Assembly: GCA_964553775.1 (NCBI GenBank)
Contig: CAZKLU010000056.1
Coordinates: 1-12,168, forward strand
DNA: 12,168 nt
Origin: RUG626 sp964553775
GTDB taxonomy: Bacteria > Bacillota > Clostridia > Oscillospirales > Oscillospiraceae
Direction of reading: 5' to 3'
The notes under the pieces: model-generated
Told to the model about the DNA's origin: nothing
What the model saw: only the letters and a program-made list of their open reading frames with translations
Database searches by the model: none
Shown: positions 7,111-12,168 of the stretch, piece after piece
Layout: every line of letters starts with the position of its first letter
Numbering within the stretch: position 1 is the stretch's first letter
Program-made: the position numbers and the translations under genes

Positions 7111-8162
7111 GAGAAAAGAGGAGGTACATCATCATCGTAGGCTATGCCGAGGTGCTTATACGCGAGTTTTGTAACACATCGTCCCCTTGGTGTTCTCGTG
7201 ATGAACCCCTGTTGCATAAGATATGGCTCGTACACATCCTCAATAGTTACCGGCTCCTCATTGATTGTCGCGGCTATTGTGTCGAGTCCGACGGGTCCGC
7301 CATTGTATCGCTCTATGATATTGCGGAGCAGTCTGCGGTCTATGCAGTCAAGCCCCATTTCGTCTATATCGAGCATACGGAGTGCGCTGTCCGCTACATC
7401 CCTTGTGATAAATCCGTTGGCTTTGACTTCCGCAAAATCACGGACGCGGCGCAGCAGTCTGTTCGCTATTCTCGGTGTTCCTCGACTCCTTGACGCTATC
7501 TCAAGAGCACCTTGCGAGTCTATAGGAACCTTCAATATTTTTGCGGAACGCTCAATTATTTTGCGTAGATCCGTTGGTGTATAAAGTTCCAGCTTAAGAT
7601 CTATACCGAATCTGTCACGCAGCGGCGATGAAAGCTGTCCTGAGCGTGTCGTTGCGCCGACTAATGTAAACGCCTTAAGCTCAAGACAAATGGAGGTTGC
7701 CGCAGGACCCTGACCGATAATTATATCAATCTGCCTGTCCTCCATCGCGGGATACAATATCTCCTCAACAATTCTGTTCATGCGGTGTATCTCGTCAATA
7801 AACAGAATGTCGTTTTCGTTCAGATTGGTGAGGAGTGCCGCAAGATCCTTTGGCTTCTCAATAGCGGGACCGGAGGTTTTACGGAGAGTTGAACCCATTT
7901 CGTTTGCAATTATCGCGGCAAGAGTTGTTTTTCCAAGTCCCGGCGGTCCGTGAAGTATCACATGGTCAAGCGGTTCCTTGCGGCGTTTCGCGCCTTCAAT
8001 GAAGACGGCGAGATTCTGCTTAACCTTTTCCTGACCTATGTACTCAGAAAGCGTTGTCGGGCGAAGACTGCCCTCACCATCGTCCTCTTCAAGAAATGCC
8101 GCCGACATAATATTTTCATCAATATCTTCAATTATTTCAGAGTCCTGTGAAAAATCTATCAT
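7104..8162 (-). CDS. ruvB: Holliday junction branch-migration ATPase RuvB
   Basis: RuvB is the hexameric AAA+ motor that, loaded by RuvA, drives branch migration of Holliday junctions during recombination and fork repair. The protein is 352 aa, slightly longer than the usual 330-345 because of an acidic N-terminal extension of about 20-25 residues (IIEDIDENIMSAAFLEEDDGE). Motifs in order: family start RPTTLSEYIGQEKVKQNL (34-51), Walker A GPPGLGKT (72-79), Walker B ILFIDEIH (119-126), sensor GATTRSG (169-175), Arg finger region LRDRFG (181-186), and the C-terminal winged helix ending TPRGRCVTKLAYKHLG. The ATG at 8162 has TTGGAGC about 8 nt upstream. It is the last gene of ruvC-ruvA-ruvB but is separated from ruvA by 220 bp, so it may have some independent expression; a TATAAA upstream has no good -35. 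Confidence 0.97.
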   Translation of the reverse strand: MIDFSQDSEIIEDIDENIMSAAFLEEDDGEGSLRPTTLSEYIGQEKVKQNLAVFIEGAKRRKEPLDHVILHGPPGLGKTTLAAIIANEMGSTLRKTSGPAIEKPKDLAALLTNLNENDILFIDEIHRMNRIVEEILYPAMEDRQIDIIIGQGPAATSICLELKAFTLVGATTRSGQLSSPLRDRFGIDLKLELYTPTDLRKIIERSAKILKVPIDSQGALEIASRSRGTPRIANRLLRRVRDFAEVKANGFITRDVADSALRMLDIDEMGLDCIDRRLLRNIIERYNGGPVGLDTIAATINEEPVTIEDVYEPYLMQQGFITRTPRGRCVTKLAYKHLGIAYDDDVPPLFSK

Positions 8163-8382
8163 ATTAAAAGCTCCAAAATCGAATTTATACAGTACACGGT
8201 ATGAGAATTTTGCGTGCGGTTATACAACGTCAATTTGCGTAAAACCTTCAAAGCTGAAAATCCTTCCTGTTTTTGAGTACAGCGGCTACAGTTTTCCCGC
8301 CTTTAAGCCGCACTTCAAAAAAGACACGTCTTACGGTCAAAACCGGTTCGAGAAATTTATTCAGTATATATGTGCGAATCTG
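8163..8382 (-). other. Unusual 220-bp spacer between ruvA and ruvB
   Basis: ruvA and ruvB are normally close or overlapping. Here 220 bp intervene. Read on the minus strand in the ruvA frame, 44 sense codons follow the ruvA TAG before a TGA (the tract includes FFEVRLKGGKTVAAV); there is no ATG or ribosome site, so I do not call a gene. Near the ruvB end GGTTATAC and GTAAAACC form a 7-of-8 inverted repeat around TTTGC (8218-8247). Its TTTGCGTAAA word recurs in the gap downstream of the stomatin gene. It may be a remnant insertion or a structured untranslated region. Confidence 0.4.
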
Positions 8383-8976
8383 CTACGACTTTTGCAGAAC
8401 TGCGCGGATAACATCCTCAACACTGGAGTTATCAATGTCTATGCCTTTAAGAGAGACGGTTATCTCACTTCCCGTGAAACCGAGAACTTCAAGAGCTGCC
8501 GTTATCTCCGCGAGCTTCTTTGAGCCGCCGGATGTGGTTGCGGTGGGAAGTCCGGCATCGGCAGGCACAGCGATTGTTTTTGCTATTTTGTCCTTTAGTT
8601 CAAGTATAATTCTCTGCGCTATGCGTTTGCCAACGCCAGGGGCGGCTGTAAGGAGCTTCTCGTTTTCGGTAGCGACCGAGAGCGCAAGATCCTCCGGAGT
8701 GGCACTTGACAGAATCGACAGTGCCGCCTTGGGTCCCACACCTGAGACTGAGAGAAGAAGCTCAAAGCAGTGTTTTTCCTGCAAGTCATAAAAGCCGTAT
8801 ATATCGAAAGCGTCCTCCTTGATGTTGCAATATGTATATAGCTTCGCTTTCTTATTAAGCTCTATACGCGACATCGTATTCATGGAAACGTTGCAGAGAA
8901 ATCCTATACCGCCAGTGTCTATAACCGCGATACCCTGTTCGATTACTGAAACCGTACCCTCTATATAGTAGAACAT
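8383..8976 (-). CDS. ruvA: Holliday junction DNA-binding protein RuvA
   Basis: RuvA forms tetramers that hold the Holliday junction in an open square form and recruit RuvB rings. The protein is 197 aa, typical length. Domain I is an OB fold (1-62, MFYYIEGTV to DIYGFYDLQEK). Domain II carries two helix-hairpin-helix motifs, LLLSVSGVGPKAAL (about 73-86) and LTAAPGVGKRIAQRIILELK (109-128), which contact DNA. A flexible linker leads to domain III (about 153-195), the RuvB-binding part. The ATG at 8976 has AGGAG about 8 nt upstream. It overlaps the end of ruvC by 16 bp, so the two are co-transcribed and probably translationally coupled. Confidence 0.97.
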   Translation of the reverse strand: MFYYIEGTVSVIEQGIAVIDTGGIGFLCNVSMNTMSRIELNKKAKLYTYCNIKEDAFDIYGFYDLQEKHCFELLLSVSGVGPKAALSILSSATPEDLALSVATENEKLLTAAPGVGKRIAQRIILELKDKIAKTIAVPADAGLPTATTSGGSKKLAEITAALEVLGFTGSEITVSLKGIDIDNSSVEDVIRAVLQKS

Positions 8977-9476
8977 ATATTTTCTCCTAATGTATTAAGC
9001 AATGACCCGCTGGTTCGAATATGGCAGATTGCGAGAGCGAGTGCGTCAGAAGCGTCATCAGGCTTAACTGTGTCCTCAAGATTGAGAAGCCGACGCACCA
9101 TCTCCATCATCTGTTTTTTGTCCGCTCTCCCGTAACCGCAAATGGCACTTTTGACCTGCAAAGGCGTGTACTCGAACATAGGAACACCGCGCTGTTCACC
9201 GGCAAGAAGTATCACTCCGCGACCGTGAGCAACGGATATACCGGTTGTAATATTTGTGTTGAAAAAAAGCTCCTCAACAGCTATAGCGTCGGGCTTGAAT
9301 GTGTCAATCAGCGTTGTCATATCGGTATGTATCTGACTGAGCCGTGAAGACAGCCGCACACCGGCGGGTGTGCGAATAACGCCGCTGGATAGGAGTTTAA
9401 TATTGTTTCCGTCTGAACGAAGCACCCCGAAGCCGACGGTGGCTACTCCGGGGTCTATGCCCATTATTATTTTCAT
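8961..9476 (-). CDS. ruvC: Crossover junction endodeoxyribonuclease RuvC
   Basis: RuvC is the dimeric nuclease that resolves Holliday junctions by paired nicks, acting with RuvAB. The protein is 171 aa from the ATG at 9476 (family about 160-175). The four catalytic acidic residues are present: D8 in MGIDPG, E68 in AVEELFF, and D141 and D144 in DDASDALALAICH. The ATG is chosen because the family begins directly before the GIDPG strand; a TTG at 9500 would add eight unconserved residues. No strong ribosome site precedes the ATG. Instead the stop codon of an upstream 140-codon ORF overlaps it as ATGA (9476-9473), so initiation may depend on coupling. The 3' end overlaps ruvA by 16 bp. Confidence 0.95.
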   Translation of the reverse strand: MKIIMGIDPGVATVGFGVLRSDGNNIKLLSSGVIRTPAGVRLSSRLSQIHTDMTTLIDTFKPDAIAVEELFFNTNITTGISVAHGRGVILLAGEQRGVPMFEYTPLQVKSAICGYGRADKKQMMEMVRRLLNLEDTVKPDDASDALALAICHIRTSGSLLNTLGENICSTI

Positions 9477-9895
9477 AACGCCGCGCCTGAAGCCTTCCAA
9501 TTAAGGTATAGAGACTCTGCTGATTTGCGAAGCGGAGGGGCGGAGACTTTACTGACCGTCCTTACTCTGTACGTTGCGGTGTGGTACGCACGGTGCTTCA
9601 AGTGAAAAAGGGCGTTGGATCCTCTGAGCATGAAGCCCGAAACATTCTCCGAGTTTTGAGCTATTATACTCAAATCCGAATGGATATTTGGATTTAAAGC
9701 TTTTTCAGAAATTTTGCGTATGCCAAACCACGCACAAAATTCCTGAAATCTATTTTTCCGAATGTGAAATCTGCAAAAAAAATCTTCTGTTTCTTCCGCA
9801 GCTGCGGTTTGAATTGCGGTACTCACAAGCCCTGCTCCATCGGGTTCAGCCGAATCAGCAAACATGGGGGCTTGCGGGTATATTTCAAATGACAT
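9473..9895 (-). CDS. Doubtful 140-codon ORF ending on the ruvC start
   Basis: I do not recognise the protein. It runs ATG 9895 to TGA 9475-9473, and the TGA overlaps the ruvC ATG as ATGA, a common translational-coupling arrangement. AAAGGA lies about 12 nt before the ATG, slightly far, and a TATAAT (9950-9945) lies upstream without a good -35. Evidence against coding: the protein has no recognisable domain, its composition is rich in Ser, Arg and His with few hydrophobic runs, and a long imperfect palindrome (9703-9748) and the 12-bp palindrome CCGCAGCTGCGG (9796-9807) lie inside it. It could be a real lineage-specific gene, a leader ORF, or chance open frame in a structured ruvC leader. Confidence 0.25.
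   Translation of the reverse strand: MSFEIYPQAPMFADSAEPDGAGLVSTAIQTAAAEETEDFFCRFHIRKNRFQEFCAWFGIRKISEKALNPNIHSDLSIIAQNSENVSGFMLRGSNALFHLKHRAYHTATYRVRTVSKVSAPPLRKSAESLYLNWKASGAAL
9703..9748. repeat. Long imperfect palindrome (stem-loop) upstream of ruvC
   Basis: TTTCAGAAATTTTGCGT (9703-9719) and ACGCACAAAATTCCTGAAA (9730-9748) are near-perfect inverted copies around a 10-nt loop. They differ by one G-T position and a 2-nt bulge (TG). The structure would fold as RNA or extrude as DNA. It lacks a following T run, so it is not a clear terminator. Shape and size resemble a REP/MITE-type palindromic unit, but copy number elsewhere in the genome is unknown. Confidence 0.6.
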
Positions 9896-9987
9896 ATATA
9901 TTTCAAATCCTTTATTGCCAAACGGCAGTTGTTCATAACAATCTATTATACTGACGGAGGTTCAATGGAATTAACTGGTTTTTCATA

Positions 9988-10041
9988 GCGGGTGTTATAC
10001 GCAAAGCAAAAATCACTTCCGCTTTGCGTAAACAAGCCCGC
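9988..10041. repeat. Long inverted repeat downstream of the stomatin gene
   Basis: ACGCAAAGC (9999-10007) and GCTTTGCGT (10021-10029) are perfect inverted copies around a 13-nt loop. The stem resumes outside with GCGGG (9988-9992) against CCCGC (10037-10041) across an imperfect 6-7 nt interior loop. It lies about 70 nt after the stomatin stop, so it may help terminate that transcript, but no U run follows on the minus strand. The TTTGCGT word is shared with the palindrome at 9703-9748. Confidence 0.6.
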
Positions 10042-10110
10042 TTTTGCCGACATTGCCGTGCTGAGTTTTCCGGTATCCTCGTAAAATACATTTCGAATTT
10101 GCGCTACATA

Positions 10111-11013
10111 TTATCTTTTGTTATACGATGCGGCATCCTGCGTTGTATCCTTCCTGACTGTCTCTACAATGCCTTCCGCGAGTCCCGCAAGTCCTTGTAT
10201 TTCGGACGGTATAATTATCTTCGTTGCCTTTCCGTCTGCCGCCGCCGTGAAAGCTTCAAGAGCCTTTATTTTAATGACGGCATCCGACGGCACCGACTCG
10301 TTTATGAGCCGTATTCCTTCAGCGGTTGCCTGCTGAACCTTCAGGATTGACTCGGCGCGGCCTTCAGCTTCAAGTATCGCCGCCTGCTTTTTTGCCTCGC
10401 CGCGCAGTATCGCCGATTCTTTTTCACCCTCGGCAATGAGTATCGCGGACTTCTTTTCACCTTCGGCTCTGAGAATTGACTCGCGCCTTTCACGCTCCGC
10501 CTTCATCTGCTTCTCCATCGCGTTCTGAATTTCTTTCGGCGGGAGAATGTTTTTAAGCTCCACGCGGTTGACCTTTATGCCCCAAGGATCCGTGGCATCG
10601 TCAAGTATTGAACGCATTTTGCTGTTGATTATATCACGGCTCGTGAGCGTCTGGTCAAGCTCCAGTTCGCCTATTATATTACGGAGTGTTGTCGCTGAAA
10701 GGTTCTCGATTGCCGTCATCGGGTTTTCAATTCCGTAAGTGTAGAGCTTAGGGTCTGTTATCTGGAAATATACCACCGTATCAATTTGCATTGTGACGTT
10801 ATCTTTAGTAATCACTGGCTGCGGCGGAAAATCAGCGACCTGCTCTTTCAATGACACAACACGCGCAACTCTTTCTATAAGAGGCACTTTGAGGTGCATA
10901 CCAACGCCCCACGTTGTCTTATACGCGCCGAGTCTCTCAATAACACAGGCTGTTGCCTGCTGAACGACGCGAACGTTTCTGACAATGGTAATTATAATTA
11001 TTATAATTAACAC
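10111..11013 (-). CDS. SPFH/stomatin-family membrane scaffold protein (QmcA-like)
   Basis: This is a membrane-anchored band-7 protein that oligomerises into rings or microdomains and often works with NfeD proteins and membrane proteases. Its exact bacterial role is not settled. From the GTG at 11013 it is 300 aa: a short N-terminal hydrophobic anchor (LIIIIIITIV), the SPFH core (about 15-175, with VIERLGAYKTTWGVG, PQPVITKDNVTMQIDTVVYF and DPKLYTYGIENP), then an Ala/Glu/Arg-rich coiled coil with repeated AEGEK-type units (about 176-225), and a C-terminal oligomerisation segment (VPSDAVIKIKALEAF). The start is uncertain: GGA touches the GTG, while a strong GAGGAGGG (11055-11048) lies 7 nt before an in-frame ATA at 11040. 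That start would add nine residues and lengthen the anchor. nfeD is the next gene upstream, 289 bp away. Confidence 0.93.
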   Translation of the reverse strand: MLIIIIIITIVRNVRVVQQATACVIERLGAYKTTWGVGMHLKVPLIERVARVVSLKEQVADFPPQPVITKDNVTMQIDTVVYFQITDPKLYTYGIENPMTAIENLSATTLRNIIGELELDQTLTSRDIINSKMRSILDDATDPWGIKVNRVELKNILPPKEIQNAMEKQMKAERERRESILRAEGEKKSAILIAEGEKESAILRGEAKKQAAILEAEGRAESILKVQQATAEGIRLINESVPSDAVIKIKALEAFTAAADGKATKIIIPSEIQGLAGLAEGIVETVRKDTTQDAASYNKR

Positions 11014-11302
11014 TCCAAAAAGAATTTCTATGATTTCTATTTTATTTCCCTCCTCATTTGGTTTTATTTGACTTTTAGAAGATTTTCAATTTTAACGAAT
11101 TTGCGGAAGCTTTTCCTGAGACTGTCCGTATACGAGTTTTCGAAATGATTTTTGACGGCAACGCAGCCGAATATGTGGTTTGATTTTATGGAGGTAACGC
11201 GAGTTTAATATGCCAAATTACGTTTGCTGTGATAAAAGACATTGAAATTTTTGCGTTTACCGATATATAGGCTTCAATAAAAATTTTAACAAATAAGCAA
11301 CT
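11014..11302. other. Gap between nfeD and the stomatin gene
   Basis: The gap is 289 bp, or 262 bp if translation of the stomatin gene begins at the ATA at 11040. It holds the GAGGAGGG ribosome site at 11055-11048. I see no gene, no good terminator and no clear promoter in the rest. It contains TTCGAAATGATTTTTGACGG (11138-11157), similar to sequence in two other gaps of this window, and TTTTTGCGTTTACC (11248-11261), another TTTGCGT word. Confidence 0.4.
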
Positions 11303-11746
11303 TCATAGGCAAGTTGTTGCCGGTTCCACTATCAGCTTCACTCCCTGAATTGACACAGGGCGCACGAGTGTGCCGGCTTCTACACACGAACCATCGATTG
11401 AACGCGCTGTCCACACTTTTCCGTCAACTGTCACGGCACCTGTACCGTGAATATTGTCGATTTTTTCTGTGACGCTGACTGTTTGCCCGATAACCCTGTC
11501 CGCGTTAGTCGCCACTCCTCCGGCATCTATGTACCTCTTTAAGAAAGGACGGAAAAACGCTAAAACTAAAGCACTCAGCACAAGAAAAACGACTATTTGA
11601 ACCACTGCGGATCCGCCGAGAAGCAGAACCACAATTGCCGCGAGAGAACCTGCGGCGAACCAGATTGTGACAAGGCTCACCGTAGCAGCCTCAACAACGG
11701 CGGAGACTATGAATAATATTATCCATAAGTAAAGCAATTTCGCCAC
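11303..11746 (-). CDS. NfeD-family membrane protein
   Basis: This is the short form of NfeD, which partners stomatin/SPFH proteins in membrane microdomains; the biochemical role is not settled. As read from the GTG at 11746 it is 147 aa. Three hydrophobic segments fill about residues 4-68 (LYLWIILFIVSAVV, a Gly/Ala-rich helix around FAAGSLAAIVVLLL, and VVQIVVFLVLSALVLAFF). They are followed by the C-terminal OB-fold domain (about 85-143) with the typical GQTVSVTEKI and GAVTVDGKVWTARS. The AAAGGAG site (11754-11748) is only 1 nt from the GTG but 10 nt from an in-frame TTG at 11737. The true protein may therefore begin at that TTG and be 144 aa. A promoter lies just upstream and the SPFH gene follows in the same direction. 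Confidence 0.92.
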   Translation of the reverse strand: MAKLLYLWIILFIVSAVVEAATVSLVTIWFAAGSLAAIVVLLLGGSAVVQIVVFLVLSALVLAFFRPFLKRYIDAGGVATNADRVIGQTVSVTEKIDNIHGTGAVTVDGKVWTARSIDGSCVEAGTLVRPVSIQGVKLIVEPATTCL

Positions 11747-11769
11747 GCTCCTTTCATTATTATGTGTAC

Positions 11770-11798
11770 ATTATAACATAGATATGAGTGTTATGCAA
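11770..11798 (-). promoter_or_regulatory. Extended -10 promoter for nfeD
   Basis: On the minus strand TGTTATAAT gives a perfect TATAAT (11775-11770) with the TG of an extended -10. A weak -35 TTGCAT (11798-11793) lies 17 nt upstream. Transcription would start near 11763, leaving a leader of about 17-26 nt that contains AAAGGAG. It probably also serves the downstream stomatin gene and possibly ruvCAB. Confidence 0.65.
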
Positions 11799-12071
11799 CA
11801 TTTTTTTGCTGTTATGAAAAAACTTTTTGTGTCTGAAGCCACAGTTCTCTTGCCAAAGGAGTTTGACTTTGCGCCGATGAGGGGACTGCCAAAAACTTGA
11901 ATTATAAGAAAGCAAAAACACAGAATTTAGTGCTGTTCAAAGGGGCAGGTAACAATATAATACGTTAAAAAATACAAATTATGGATAATCTGTGCGGGTG
12001 GACTGACCCGGTTTGCGGTAAACAGCAGCAAATTGACAACGCGAAAAATTTGTCTGAAGAAGAAAAAATAC
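11799..12071. other. Divergent intergenic region, no gene seen
   Basis: This lies between the leftward nfeD promoter and the rightward tRNA promoter. I see no ORF with a credible start; AAAGGAG at 11858-11864 precedes only an 8-codon frame. A GACAA/TTGTC short inverted repeat lies near 12036-12055. No RNA gene, terminator or mobile-element end is recognised. Confidence 0.4.
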
Positions 12072-12100
12072 TTGACAAAACGAAAATACAGTGTTATTAT
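12072..12100 (+). promoter_or_regulatory. Strong promoter of tRNA-Leu
   Basis: A perfect -35 TTGACA (12072-12077), a 17-nt spacer and TATTAT (12095-12100, five of six to consensus) lie 13 nt before the mature tRNA 5' end. This arrangement is typical for stable RNA genes. Confidence 0.85.
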
Positions 12101-12113
12101 ATATACATCAGTT

Positions 12114-12168
12114 GCGCGAGTGGTGGAATTGGCAGACTCGCTAGATTCAGGTTCTAGTGTCCACTAAG
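12114..12168 (+). tRNA. tRNA-Leu (anticodon CAG), 5' part, cut by window end
   Basis: The sequence begins with acceptor arm GCGCGAG (12114-12120), TG at tRNA positions 8-9, and a D arm with GTGGAATTGGCAGACTC. The anticodon arm follows, with stem CTAGA (12141-12145) / TCTAG (12153-12157) and loop TTCAGGT. The anticodon CAG (12148-12150) reads the leucine codon CUG. The window ends in the long variable arm typical of class II leucine tRNAs, so about 30 nt, including the T arm and 3' acceptor strand, lie outside. Confidence 0.95.

Noticed and set aside
10024..10350. 108-codon plus-strand frame (Cys/Arg-rich) opposite the stomatin gene end
   Set aside because: It is antisense to a conserved gene and begins inside the inverted repeat; composition is typical of a spurious frame.
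1..12168. CRISPR array, insertion sequence, prophage or defence system
   Set aside because: No regularly spaced repeats, transposase, integrase, or defence-type domains are seen; all confident genes are housekeeping or common metabolic families.

Overview
The window comes from a low-to-mid GC anaerobic Firmicute, most likely class Clostridia and plausibly Oscillospiraceae/Ruminococcaceae. This is inferred from an oxygen-sensitive indolepyruvate:ferredoxin oxidoreductase, an LtaS-type enzyme beside PlsY, a small double zinc-ribbon protein of a type common in Clostridia, AGGAGG-type ribosome binding sites and sigma-A-like promoters. Nothing indicates a phage, plasmid, IS element, CRISPR array or defence island. 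It reads as core chromosome with unusually structured intergenic DNA.

Layout. Positions 1-6217 run rightward: the 3' end of a sodium:solute symporter, iorA-iorB (2-oxoacid oxidation linked to aromatic amino-acid catabolism), a membrane phosphoglycerol transferase of the LtaS/sulfatase fold, and plsY (phospholipid synthesis), closed by a strong terminator at 6218-6250. Positions 6534-11746 run leftward. In transcription order they hold nfeD, an SPFH/stomatin gene, a doubtful 140-codon ORF that ends on the ruvC start, ruvC-ruvA-ruvB (Holliday-junction processing), and a separately promoted zinc-ribbon gene. From 12072 the strand switches again, with a near-consensus promoter and the first 55 nt of tRNA-Leu(CAG), cut by the window edge.

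How the genes fit together. iorA and iorB make the two subunits of one enzyme and abut. The LtaS-like protein and PlsY both act on glycerophospholipid chemistry at the membrane, PlsY early and LtaS-like late. NfeD and stomatin homologues are a well-known membrane-microdomain pair. RuvC and RuvA overlap by 16 bp, while ruvB is set off by an unusual 220-bp spacer.

Points worth a second look. A 74-residue acidic linker, with no Lys or Arg, splits the LtaS-like protein. The stomatin gene has a perfectly placed Shine-Dalgarno in front of an AUA codon rather than the GTG start. The nfeD GTG start has its Shine-Dalgarno only 1 nt away. Two long imperfect hairpins sharing a TTTGCGT word lie between stomatin and ruvC. 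The ruvB terminator is A/T-rich and overlaps the stop codon. I found no convincing new multi-gene system here.
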